64,000 nt of DNA from Saussurea involucrata (taxonomy: Eukaryota > Streptophyta > Magnoliopsida > Asterales > Asteraceae), in NCBI GenBank assembly GCA_033807775.1, contig CM066327.1:95254295-95318294 (forward strand), in the 5' to 3' direction. The position numbers and the translations under genes are program-made. The notes below the pieces were generated by a model, which was given only the letters and a program-made list of their open reading frames with translations, was not told the DNA's origin and ran no database searches. This document shows positions 54,434 to 64,000 of this stretch, piece by piece. Numbering within the stretch: the stretch's first letter is position 1; the number at the start of each line of letters is the position of its first letter.

Positions 54434-55714
54434 ATGCCTGAGATTGTTGAAGGTTTTGTGAGACCTGCAAGTTCTATAACCAGTTCAGACAATTTACAAA
54501 AATTAAGTTCTGTAAAAGCAAAAGAAACAATTTCTAAACCAAAAACTGAGATTGTTCATTTTGAAAGCAAGATTACTAATCTTGAAGCCAAACTTGAGGA
54601 AAGTGCGAAAGTTGTTGTAAATTTGCAAAAAGATAAATTCGATCTTCTAAAAGATTTCGAAAAGGCTCAAGAGAACACAAAGGTGTTAGAAAAAGAGAAT
54701 GTTGATTTGAAAGAGAAAATCAATTTTGTAAAAAAGATGTTGACAGATTCTAAAAATAGAATCAAATCATGTGAAATGAAAAATTGTCAACTCTTGAAAC
54801 AGATCTATGATTTTGAACAAGTTCTTATACTAGAAAGAGAGAAATTTGAGAAAGAGAGAAGTGACTTTCAAACTGAGAGGAAAGGTTTTGAAACAAAGTC
54901 TGATGAATTATCTCTGAAAATTTCTGATTTGGAGAAAATTCTTGCAAAAGAAAGAAAATAGTTTGAATGCAAGAAAAATGTTTTTCAAAAAGAAAAGAAT
55001 GGTTTTGAGAAAAAGAAAACATGAATGTTAAATGAGTTTTCTGTAAAAATCAATGAGTTGGAGAAAGAGTTAGAAGATGGAAGGAAAGAGACTGAAAAGA
55101 AGAAGGTAAATGGCTTTAAAGAAAAATGCTTAAAAGATGAGTTTGAGAAGGAAAAGAAAGTTTTTCATTTGGAGATAAGGAGACTAATTAAGAAATTATC
55201 TGATTTATCAACTAAAATCATGATAGAGAGGAAGTCCAAATCTGATTTGCAGTCAAGGTTTGATTTGTATGTTAAAAAATTTAAAAAATTTGAAACAAAA
55301 GTTGTTGACAAATCAAATCATAGTTCAAAAGATCAGATTCGTTCTTCTAATCTGTTTTATGATTTTCATATTGATAAATCTTATAATTGTTCTTTCAAAA
55401 AGGTAAAAATGGAATGGAGAGTTAAAGGAACAGCTTCTAAGAAAGAAGTGCCAAAATCAAAAGTTCCTAATTCAAATGTCAAGAAGAACAATACATTTCA
55501 AAGAAAATCTTTTGTTAAACCTGATGTGATTTATTCTGTAAATCAATTAGTCAGAGTTGCACAAAAGAAACTTTGTTGTTCATATTGTGGAACTGATGAT
55601 TTTGTGAACAAGAATTTTATTCAGCACTGGTATGGTTCTTATAGAATATCTGCATATGCTACTGCACCTAACAAACCTGGACCCAAGTTCATATGGGTAC
55701 CAAAGTCAACTTAA
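54434..55714 (+). pseudogene. Array copy 10: linker ORF with two stops
   Basis: TAG 54959-54961 and TGA 55022-55024, as in copies 5 and 7. Val to Gly near the N-terminus (EIVEGFVRP) is private to it. Confidence 0.85.
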
Positions 55715-56092
55715 TCTGTTTTGCAGGTTATTCATGTGTAGAGCTGAATGAATGATCCATACCGACACATGACTGAAAACAGATGTTGTGCTTAATTGAA
55801 AATTGACTTTTGGATACTTCAGTCCAAAACTCGGTATGAATGTGATTATGGATTTCTGATTCATACTGATCAATTTGTTGATTTTGAAGCATTTTTTTTA
55901 AAAAGTTCAGTTTACTGTGGTGTAATCGAACTCATAGTTGTGGGTGTTTTTAGTAGAAAACATTTCATGTACTCTAACTGTTTGATGAAATGCATGTGAC
56001 AGATTTGATTAATTCTTGCAGATTTTAGATTTGTGTTGATTCTCATTTTTTGATCATAATTCGTAGTTGATATTTGAATTTGTCATTTCATC

Positions 56093-57373
56093 ATGCCTGA
56101 GATTGTTGAAGTTTTTGTGAGACCTGCAAGTTCTATAACCAGTTCAGACAATTTATAAAAATTAAGTTCTGTAAAAGCAAAAGAAACAATTTCTAAACCA
56201 AAAACTGAGATTGTTCATTTTGAAAGCAAGATTACTAATCTTGAAGCCAAACTTGAGGAAAGTGCGAAAGTTGTTGTAAATTTGCAAAAAGATAAATTCG
56301 ATCTTCTAAAAGATTTCGAAAAGGCTCAAGAGAACACAAAGGTGTTAGAAAAAGAGAATGTTGATTTGAAAGAGAAAATCAATTTTGTAAAAAAGATGTT
56401 GACAGATTCTAAAAATAGAATCAAATCATGTGAAATGAAAAATTGTCAACTCTTGAAACAGATCTATGATTTTGAACAAGTTCTTATACTAGAAAGAGAG
56501 AAATTTGAGAAAGAGAGAAGTGACTTTCAAACTGAGAGGAAAGGTTTTGAAACAAAGTCTGATGAATTATCTCTGAAAATTTCTGATTTGGAGAAAATTC
56601 TTGCAAAAGAAAGAAAATAGTTTGAATGCAAGAAAAATGTTTTTCAAAAAGAAAAGAATGGTTTTGAGAAAAAGAAAACATGAATGTTAAATGAGTTTTC
56701 TGTAAAAATCAATGAGTTGGAGAAAGAGTTAGAAGATGGAAGGAAAGAGACTGAAAAGAAGAAGGTAAATGGCTTTAAAGAAAAATGCTTAAAAGATGAG
56801 TTTGAGAAGGAAAAGAAAGTTTTTCATTTGGAGATAAGGAGACTAATTAAGAAATTATCTGATTTATCAACTAAAATCATGATAGAGAGGAAGTCCAAAT
56901 CTGATTTGCAGTCAAGGTTTGATTTGTATGTTAAAAAATTTAAAAAATTTGAAACAAAAGTTGTTGACAAATCAAATCATAGTTCAAAAGATCAGATTCG
57001 TTCTTCTAATCTGTTTTATGATTTTCATATTGATAAATCTTATAATTGTTCTTTCAAAAAGGTAAAAATGGAATGGAGAGTTAAAGGAACAGCTTCTAAG
57101 AAAGAAGTGCCAAAATCAAAAGTTCCTAATTCAAATGTCAAGAAGAACAATACATTTCAAAGAAAATCTTTTATTAAACCTGATGTGATTTATTCTGTAA
57201 ATCAATTAGTCAGAGTTGCACAAAAGAAACTTTGTTGTTCATATTGTGGAACTGATGATTTTGTGAACAAGAATTTTATTCAGCACTGGTATGGTTCTTA
57301 TAGAATATCTGCATATGCTACTGCACCTAACAAACCTGGACCCAAGTTCATATGGGTACCAAAGTCAACTTAA
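56093..57373 (+). pseudogene. Array copy 11: linker ORF with three stops
   Basis: TAA 56156-56158, TAG 56618-56620 and TGA 56681-56683. It shares the first stop and FIKPD with copy 13. Confidence 0.85.
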
Positions 57374-57751
57374 TCTGTTTTGCAGGTTATTCATGTGTAG
57401 AGCTGAATGAATGATCCATACCGACACATGACTGAAAACAGATGTTGTGCTTAATTGAAAATTGACTTTTGGATACTTCAGTCCAAAACTCGGTATGAAT
57501 GTGATTATGGATTTCTGATTCATACAGATCAATTTGTTGATTTTGAAGCATTTTTTTTAAAAAGTTCAGTTTACTGTGGTGTAATCGAACTCATAGTTGT
57601 GGGTGTTTTTAGTAGAAAACATTTCATGTACTCTAACTGTTTGATGAAATGCATGTGACAGATTTGATTAATTCTTGCAGATTTTAGATTTGTGTTGATT
57701 CTCATTTTTTGATCATAATTCGTAGTTGATATCTGAATTTGTCATTTCATC

Positions 57752-59032
57752 ATGCCTGAGATTGTTGAAGTTTTTGTGAGACCTGCAAGTTCTATAACCA
57801 GTTCAGACAATTTACAAAAATTAAGTTATGTAAAAGCAAAAGAAACAATTTCTAAACCAAAAACTGAGATTGTTCATTTTGAAAGCAAGATTACTAATCT
57901 TGAAGCCAAACTTGAGGAAAGTGCAAAATTTGTTGTAAATTTTCAAAAAGATAAATTCGATCTTCTAAAAGATTTCGAAAAGGCTCAAGAGAACACAAAG
58001 GTGTTAGAAAAAGAGAATGTTGATTTGAAAGAGAAAATCAATTTTGTAAGAAAGATGTTGACAGATTCTAAAAATAGAATCAAATCATGTGAAATGAAAA
58101 ATTGTCAACTCTTGAAACAGATCTATGATTTTGAACAAGTTCTTATACTAGAAAGAGAGAAATTTGAGAAAGAGAGAAGTGACTTTCAAACTGAGAGGAA
58201 AGGTTTTGAAACAAAGTCTGATGAATTATCTCTGAAAATTTCTGATTTGGAGAATATTCTTGCAAAAGAAAGAAAAGAGTTTGAATGCAAGAAAAATGTT
58301 TTTCAAAAAGAAAAGAATGGTTTTGAGAAAAAGAAAACAGAAATGTTAAATGAGTTTTCTGTAAAAATCAATGAGTTGGAGAAAGAGTTAGAAGATGGAA
58401 GGAAAGAGACTGAAAAGAAGAAGGTAAATGGCTTTAAAGAAAAATGCTTAAAAGATGAGTTTGAGAAGGAAAAGAAAGTTTTTCATTTGGAGATAAGGAG
58501 ACTTATTAAGAAATTATATGATTTATCAACTAAAATCATGATAGAGAGGAAGTCCAAATCTGATTTGCAGTCAAGGTTTGATTTGTATGTTAAAAAATTT
58601 AAAAAATTTGAAACAAAAGTTGTTGACAAATCAAATCATAGTTCAAAAGATCAGATTCGTTCTTCTAATCTGTTTTATGATTTTCATATTGATAAATCTT
58701 ATAATTGTTCTTTCAAAAAGGTAAAAATGGAATGGAGAGTTAAAGGAACAGCTTCTAAGAAAGAAGTGCCAAAATCAAAAGTTCCTAATTCAAATGTCAA
58801 GAAGAACAATACATTTCAAAGAAAATCTTTTGTTAAACCTGATGTGATTTATTCTGTAAATCAATTAGTCAGAGTTGCACAAAAGAAACTTTGTTGTTCA
58901 TATTGTGGAACTGATGATTTTGTGAACAAGAATTTTATTCAGCACTGGTATGGTTCTTATAGAATATCTGCATATGCTACTGCACCTAACAAACCTGGAC
59001 CCAAGTTCATATGGGTACCAAAGTCAACTTAA
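57752..59032 (+). CDS. Array copy 12: intact 426-residue coiled-coil linker protein
   Basis: Open throughout. It carries the variant set KFVVNFQKD, ENILAK, KKTEML and KLYDL shared with copy 14 and partly with copy 15; LSYVKAK is private. The changes KKTEML (where the broken copies have a stop) and KLYDL distinguish this subtype from copies 4 and 9. Domain layout as in copy 4. Confidence 0.6.
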   Translation: MPEIVEVFVRPASSITSSDNLQKLSYVKAKETISKPKTEIVHFESKITNLEAKLEESAKFVVNFQKDKFDLLKDFEKAQENTKVLEKENVDLKEKINFVRKMLTDSKNRIKSCEMKNCQLLKQIYDFEQVLILEREKFEKERSDFQTERKGFETKSDELSLKISDLENILAKERKEFECKKNVFQKEKNGFEKKKTEMLNEFSVKINELEKELEDGRKETEKKKVNGFKEKCLKDEFEKEKKVFHLEIRRLIKKLYDLSTKIMIERKSKSDLQSRFDLYVKKFKKFETKVVDKSNHSSKDQIRSSNLFYDFHIDKSYNCSFKKVKMEWRVKGTASKKEVPKSKVPNSNVKKNNTFQRKSFVKPDVIYSVNQLVRVAQKKLCCSYCGTDDFVNKNFIQHWYGSYRISAYATAPNKPGPKFIWVPKST

Positions 59033-59410
59033 TCTGTTTTGCAGGTTATTCATGTGTAGAGCTGAATGAATGATCCATACCGACACATGACTGAAAACAG
59101 ATGTTGTGCTTAATTGAAAATTGACTTTTGGATACTTCAGTCCAAAACTCGGTATGAATGTGATTATGGATTTCTGATTCATACTGATCAATTTGTTGAT
59201 TTTGAAGCATTTTTTTTAAAAAGTTCAGTTTACTGTGGTGTAATCGAACTCATAGTTGTGGGTGTTTTTAGTAGAAAACATTTCATGTACTCTAACTGTT
59301 TGATGAAATGCATGTGACAGATTTGATTAATTCTTGCAGATTTTAGATTTGTGTTGATTCTCATTTTTTGATCATAATTCGTAGTTGATATTTGAATTTG
59401 TCATTTCATC

Positions 59411-60708
59411 ATGCCTGAGATTGTTGAAGTTTTTGTGAGACCTGCAAGTTCTATAACCAGTTCAGACAATTTATAAAAATTAAGTTCTGTAAAAGCAAAA
59501 GAAACAATTTCTAAACCAAAAACTGAGATTGTTCATTTTGAAAGCAAGATTACTAATCTTGAAGCCAAACTTGAGGAAAGTGCGAAAGTTGTTGTAAATT
59601 TGCAAAAAGATAAATTCGATCTTCTAAAAGATTTCGAAAAGGCTCAAGAGAACACAAAGGTGTTAGAAAAAGAGAATGTTGATTTGAAAGAGAAAATCAA
59701 TTTTGTAAAAAAGATGTTGACAGATTCTAAAAATAGAATCAAATCATGTGAAATGAAAAATTGTCAACTCTTGAAACAGATCTATGATTTTGAACAAGTT
59801 CTTATACTAGAAAGAGAGAAATTTGAGAAAGAGAGAAATTTGAGAAAGAGAGAAGTGACTTTCAAACTGAGAGGAAAGGTTTTGAAACAAAGTCTGATGA
59901 ATTATCTCTGAAAATTTCTGATTTGGAGAAAATTCTTGCAAAAGAAAGAAAATAGTTTGAATGCAAGAAAAATGTTTTTCAAAAAGAAAAGAATGGTTTT
60001 GAGAAAAAGAAAACATGAATGTTAAATGAGTTTTCTGTAAAAATCAATGAGTTGGAGAAAGAGTTAGAAGATGGAAGGAAAGAGACTGAAAAGAAGAAGG
60101 TAAATGGCTTTAAAGAAAAATGCTTAAAAGATGAGTTTGAGAAGGAAAAGAAAGTTTTTCATTTGGAGATAAGGAGACTAATTAAGAAATTATCTGATTT
60201 ATCAACTAAAATCATGATAGAGAGGAAGTCCAAATCTGATTTGCAGTCAAGGTTTGATTTGTATGTTAAAAAATTTTAAAAATTTGAAACAAAAGTTGTT
60301 GACAAATCAAATCATAGTTCAAAAGATCAGATTCGTTCTTCTAATCTGTTTTATGATTTTCATATTGATAAATCTTATAATTGTTCTTTCAAAAAGGTAA
60401 AAATGGAATGGAGAGTTAAAGGAACAGCTTCTAAGAAAGAAGTGCCAAAATCAAAAGTTCCTAATTCAAATGTCAAGAAGAACAATACATTTCAAAGAAA
60501 ATCTTTTATTAAACCTGATGTGATTTATTCTGTAAATCAATTAGTCAGAGTTGCACAAAAGAAACTTTGTTGTTCATATTGTGGAACTGATGATTTTGTG
60601 AACAAGAATTTTATTCAGCACTGGTATGGTTCTTATAGAATATCTGCATATGCTACTGCACCTAACAAACCTGGACCCAAGTTCATATGGGTACCAAAGT
60701 CAACTTAA
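59411..60708 (+). pseudogene. Array copy 13: linker ORF with stops and a 17-bp duplication
   Basis: It shares TAA (59474-59476) and FIKPD with copy 11. A perfect 17-bp tandem duplication (AAATTTGAGAAAGAGAG, 59819-59835 and 59836-59852) shifts the frame and explains the one period of 1676 bp. Further stops lie at about 59953, 60016 and 60277. Confidence 0.88.
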
Positions 60709-61086
60709 TCTGTTTTGCAGGTTATTCATGTGTAGAGCTGAATGAATGATCCATACCGACACATGACTGAAAACAGATGTTGTGCTTAATTGAAAATTGA
60801 CTTTTGGATACTTCAGTCCAAAACTCGGTATGAATGTGATTATGGATTTCTGATTCATACAGATCAATTTGTTGATTTTGAAGCATTTTTTTTAAAAAGT
60901 TCAGTTTACTGTGGTGTAATCGAACTCATAGTTGTGGGTGTTTTTAGTAGAAAACATTTCATGTACTCTAACTGTTTGATGAAATGCATGTGACAGATTT
61001 GATTAATTCTTGCAGATTTTAGATTTGTGTTGATTCTCATTTTTTGATCATAATTCGTAGTTGATATCTGAATTTGTCATTTCATC

Positions 61087-62367
61087 ATGCCTGAGATTGT
61101 TGAAGTTTTTGTGAGACCTGCAAGTTCTATAACCAGTTCAGACAATTTACAAAAATTAAGTTCTGTAAAAGCAAAAGAAACAATTTCTAAACCAAAAACT
61201 GAGATTGTTCATTTTGAAAGCAAGATTACTAATCTTGAAGCCAAACTTGAGGAAAGTGCAAAATTTGTTGTAAATTTTCAAAAAGATAAATTCGATCTTC
61301 TAAAAGATTTCGAAAAGGCTCAAGAGAACACAAAGGTGTTAGAAAAAGAGAATGTTGATTTGAAAGAGAAAATCAATTTTGTAAGAAAGATGTTGACAGA
61401 TTCTAAAAATAGAATCAAATCATGTGAAATGAAAAATTGTCAACTCTTGAAACAGATCTATGATTTTGAACAAGTTCTTATACTAGAAAGAGAGAAATTT
61501 GAGAAAGAGAGAAGTGACTTTCAAACTGAGAGGAAAGGTTTTGAAACAAAGTCTGATGAATTATCTCTGAAAATTTCTGATTTGGAGAATATTCTTGCAA
61601 AAGAAAGAAAAGAGTTTGAATGCAAGAAAAATGTTTTTCAAAAAGAAAAGAATGGTTTTGAGAAAAAGAAAACAGAAATGTTAAATGAGTTTTCTGTAAA
61701 AATCAATGAGTTGGAGAAAGAGTTAGAAGATGGAAGGAAAGAGACTGAAAAGAAGAAGGTAAATGGCTTTAAAGAAAAATGCTTAAAAGATGAGTTTGAG
61801 AAGGAAAAGAAAGTTTTTCATTTGGAGATAAGGAGACTTATTAAGAAATTATATGATTTATCAACTAAAATCATGATAGAGAGGAAGTCCAAATCTGGTT
61901 TGCAGTCAAGGTTTGATTTGTATGTTAAAAAGTTTAAAAAATTTGAAACAAAAGTTGTTGACAAATCAAATCATAGTTCAAAAGATCAGATTCGTTCTTC
62001 TAATCTGTTTTATGATTTTCATATTGATAAATCTTATAATTGTTCTTTCAAAAAGGTAAAAATGGAATGGAGAGTTAAAGGAACAGCTTCTAAGAAAGAA
62101 GTGCCAAAATCAAAAGTTCCTAATTCAAATGTCAAGAAGAACAATACATTTCAAAGAAAATCTTTTGTTAAACCTGATGTGATTTATTCTGTAAATCAAT
62201 TAGTCAGAGTTGCACAAAAGAAACTTTGTTGTTCATATTGTGGAACTGATGATTTTGTGAACAAGAATTTTATTCAGCACTGGTATGGTTCTTATAGAAT
62301 ATCTGCGTATGCTACTGCACCTAACAAACCTGGACCCAAGTTCATATGGGTACCAAAGTCAACTTAA
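61087..62367 (+). CDS. Array copy 14: intact 426-residue coiled-coil linker protein
   Basis: Open throughout and nearly identical to copy 12, with LSSVKAK and the private change SGLQSR (Asp to Gly). Together with copy 13 it forms a second edition of the copy 11-12 pair. Domain layout as in copy 4. Confidence 0.6.
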   Translation: MPEIVEVFVRPASSITSSDNLQKLSSVKAKETISKPKTEIVHFESKITNLEAKLEESAKFVVNFQKDKFDLLKDFEKAQENTKVLEKENVDLKEKINFVRKMLTDSKNRIKSCEMKNCQLLKQIYDFEQVLILEREKFEKERSDFQTERKGFETKSDELSLKISDLENILAKERKEFECKKNVFQKEKNGFEKKKTEMLNEFSVKINELEKELEDGRKETEKKKVNGFKEKCLKDEFEKEKKVFHLEIRRLIKKLYDLSTKIMIERKSKSGLQSRFDLYVKKFKKFETKVVDKSNHSSKDQIRSSNLFYDFHIDKSYNCSFKKVKMEWRVKGTASKKEVPKSKVPNSNVKKNNTFQRKSFVKPDVIYSVNQLVRVAQKKLCCSYCGTDDFVNKNFIQHWYGSYRISAYATAPNKPGPKFIWVPKST

Positions 62368-62746
62368 TCTGTTTTGCAGGTTATTCATGTGTAGAGCTGA
62401 ATGAATGATCCATACCGACACATGACTGAAAACAGATGTTGTGCTTAATTGAAAATTGACTTTTGGATACTTCAGTCCAAAACTCGGTATGAATGTGATT
62501 ATGGATTTCTGATTCTTACAGATCAATTTGTTGATTTTGAAGCATTTTTTTTTAAAAAGTTCAGTTTACTGTGGTGTAATCGAACTCATAGTTGTGGGTG
62601 TTTTTAGTAGAAAACATTTCATGTACTCTAACTTTTTGATGAAATGCATGTGACAGATTTGATTAATTCTTGCAGATTTTAGATTTGTGTTGATTCTCAT
62701 TTTTTGATCATAATTCGTAGTTGATATCTGAATTTGTCATTTCATC

Positions 62747-64000
62747 ATGCCTGAGATTGTTGAAGTTTTTGTGAGACCTGCAAGTTCTATAACCAGTTCA
62801 GACAATTTACAAAAATTAAGTTCTGTAAAAGCAAAAGAAACAATTTCTAAACCAAAAACTGAGATTGTTCATTTTGAAAGCAAGATTACTAATCTTGAAG
62901 CCAAACTTGAGGAAAGTGCAAAAGTTGTTGTAAATTTTCAAAAAGATAAATTCGATCTTCTAAAAGATTTCGAAAAGGCTCAAGAGAACACAAAGGTGTT
63001 AGAAAAAGAGAATGTTGATTTGAAAGAGAAAATCAATTTTGTAAGAAAGATGTTGACAGATTCTAAAAATAGAATCAAATCATGTGAAATGAAAAATTGT
63101 CAACTCTTGAAACAGATCTATGATTTTGAACAAGTTCTTATACTAGAAAGAGAGAAATTTGAGAAAGAGAGAAGTGACTTTCAAACTGAGAGGAAAGGTT
63201 TTGAAACAAAGTCTGATGAATTATCTCTGAAAATTTCTGATTTGGAGAATATTCTTGCAAAAGAAAGAAAAGAGTTTGAATGCAAGAAAAATGTTTTTCA
63301 AAAAGAAAAGAATGGTTTTGAGAAAAAGAAAACATAAATGTTAAATGAGTTTTCTGTAAAAATCAATGAGTTGGAGAAAGAGTTAGAAGATGGAAGGAAA
63401 GAGACTGAAAAGAAGAAGGTAAATGGCTTTAAAGAAAAATGCTTAAAAGATGAGTTTGAGAAGGAAAAGAAAGTTTTTCATTTGGAGATAAGGAGACTTA
63501 TTAAGAAATTATATGATTTATCAACTAAAATCATGATAGAGAGGAAGTCCAAATCTGATTTGCAGTCAAGGTTTGATTTGTATGTTAAAAAGTTTAAAAA
63601 ATTTGAAACAAAAGTTGTTGACAAATCAAATCATAGTTCAAAAGATCAGATTCGTTCTTCTAATCTGTTTTATGATTTTCATATTGATAAATCTTATAAT
63701 TGTTCTTTCAAAAAGGTAAAAATGGAATGGAGAGTTAAAGGAACAGCTTCTAAGAAAGAAGTGCCAAAATCAAAAGTTCCTAATTCAAATGTCAAGAAGA
63801 ACAATACATTTCAAAGAAAATCTTTTGTTAAACCTGATGTGATTTATTCTGTAAATCAATTAGTCAGAGTTGCACAAAAGAAACTTTGTTGTTCATATTG
63901 TGGAACTGATGATTTTGTGAACAAGAATTTTATTCAGCACCGGTATGGTTCTTATAGAATATCTGCATATGCTACTGCACCTAACAAACCTGGACCCAAG
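62747..64000 (+). pseudogene. Array copy 15: linker ORF, one stop, cut by window edge
   Basis: TAA at 63335-63337, at the same codon where copies 5, 7, 10, 11 and 13 have TGA. It otherwise follows the copy 12/14 subtype (ENILAK, KLYDL) but with KVVVNFQ. Trp to Arg in the C-terminal HWYGS motif near 63940 is private. The sequence ends before the terminal codons. Confidence 0.85.

Larger units (their letters stand above)
38510..64000 (+). mobile_element. Element C2: C-type LTR and leader leading into the tandem array
   Basis: A C-type 5' LTR and primer site are followed by about 300 bp of leader, then directly by the tandem array. There is no gag N-terminal domain, zinc knuckle, integrase or RT between leader and array. 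C2 therefore looks like an internally deleted element whose remaining leader-linker segment was then multiplied. Its 3' LTR is not in the window, so it is not certain that the whole array lies inside one element. Confidence 0.7.
39382..64000 (+). repeat. Tandem array: 15 copies of a 1.66-kb retrotransposon-derived unit
   Basis: Each unit starts CATGTACTCTAAC, carries about 127 bp of leader, then ATGCCTGAG and a 1,281-bp linker ORF, then about 250 bp of downstream sequence. The ORF starts are at 39509, 41168, 42827, 44485, 46143, 47802, 49460, 51118, 52776, 54434, 56093, 57752, 59411, 61087 and 62747, giving periods of 1658-1660 bp except one of 1676. Copies differ by few substitutions. The array runs off the right edge. 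After each ORF stop come TCTGTTTTGCAGG and a remnant of the protease start (CGACACATGACTGAAAAC). The spacers (about 378 bp from stop to next ATG) hold no supported gene. Confidence 0.97.

Overview
The window is intergenic repeat DNA from a plant nuclear genome. I see no host gene, rRNA, tRNA gene or CRISPR array. Everything that can be identified is Ty1/copia LTR retrotransposon sequence of the Sirevirus (SIRE/Maximus) type. The evidence is the order gag, long coiled-coil linker, LDSG protease, DDE integrase, YVDD reverse transcriptase and RNase H, followed by a large extra ORF; initiator-Met-tRNA primer sites (TGGTATCAGAGC) two bases from each LTR; and AGGGGGAGA-type polypurine tracts. The extra ORF resembles, from memory only, proteins found beside Sirevirus pol genes in Asteraceae, so a eudicot and possibly a composite is likely (low confidence).

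Layout: (1) 1-13838, element A, + strand: gag, pol, a noncoding spacer with its own promoter-like block, a frame of about 1,690 codons, polypurine tract and 3' LTR. (2) 13839-14373, part of a second A-type LTR. (3) 14374-19173, element B-minus (pol truncated in RT, gag, PBS, part of the 5' LTR). (4) 19174-20775, fragment D, an A-family protease/integrase remnant on the - strand. (5) 20776-21133, a partial B-type LTR. (6) 21134-24587, element C, + strand: 5' LTR, gag and linker. (7) 24588-38509, element B-plus, inserted in C, with a 987-bp LTR, gag, pol and the start of its extra ORF. (8) 29164-35104, element E, a complete 5.9-kb element inserted in B-plus integrase with 256-bp LTRs that appear identical and an AAGCC target duplication; it encodes only a coiled-coil linker protein. 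(9) 38510-39381, LTR and leader of element C2, inserted in the B-plus extra ORF. (10) 39382-64000, fifteen tandem copies (the last cut by the window edge) of a 1.66-kb unit made from a retrotransposon leader plus a 426-codon coiled-coil linker ORF. Four copies keep the ORF open.

How the parts relate: A, B, C, C2 and E are different Sirevirus families nested in one another. The order of insertion can be read directly: E is younger than B-plus, B-plus is younger than C, and C2 is younger than B-plus. The gag/linker protein would package RNA, pol would mature, copy and integrate it, and the role of the extra ORF is unknown. The points most worth a second look are the retrotransposon-derived tandem array, the linker-only element E that shares its coding domain with that array, the short motifs that are dense and different in each family, the conserved stop-then-CAG acceptor-like junction between gag and pol, and the conserved promoter-like block before the extra ORF.
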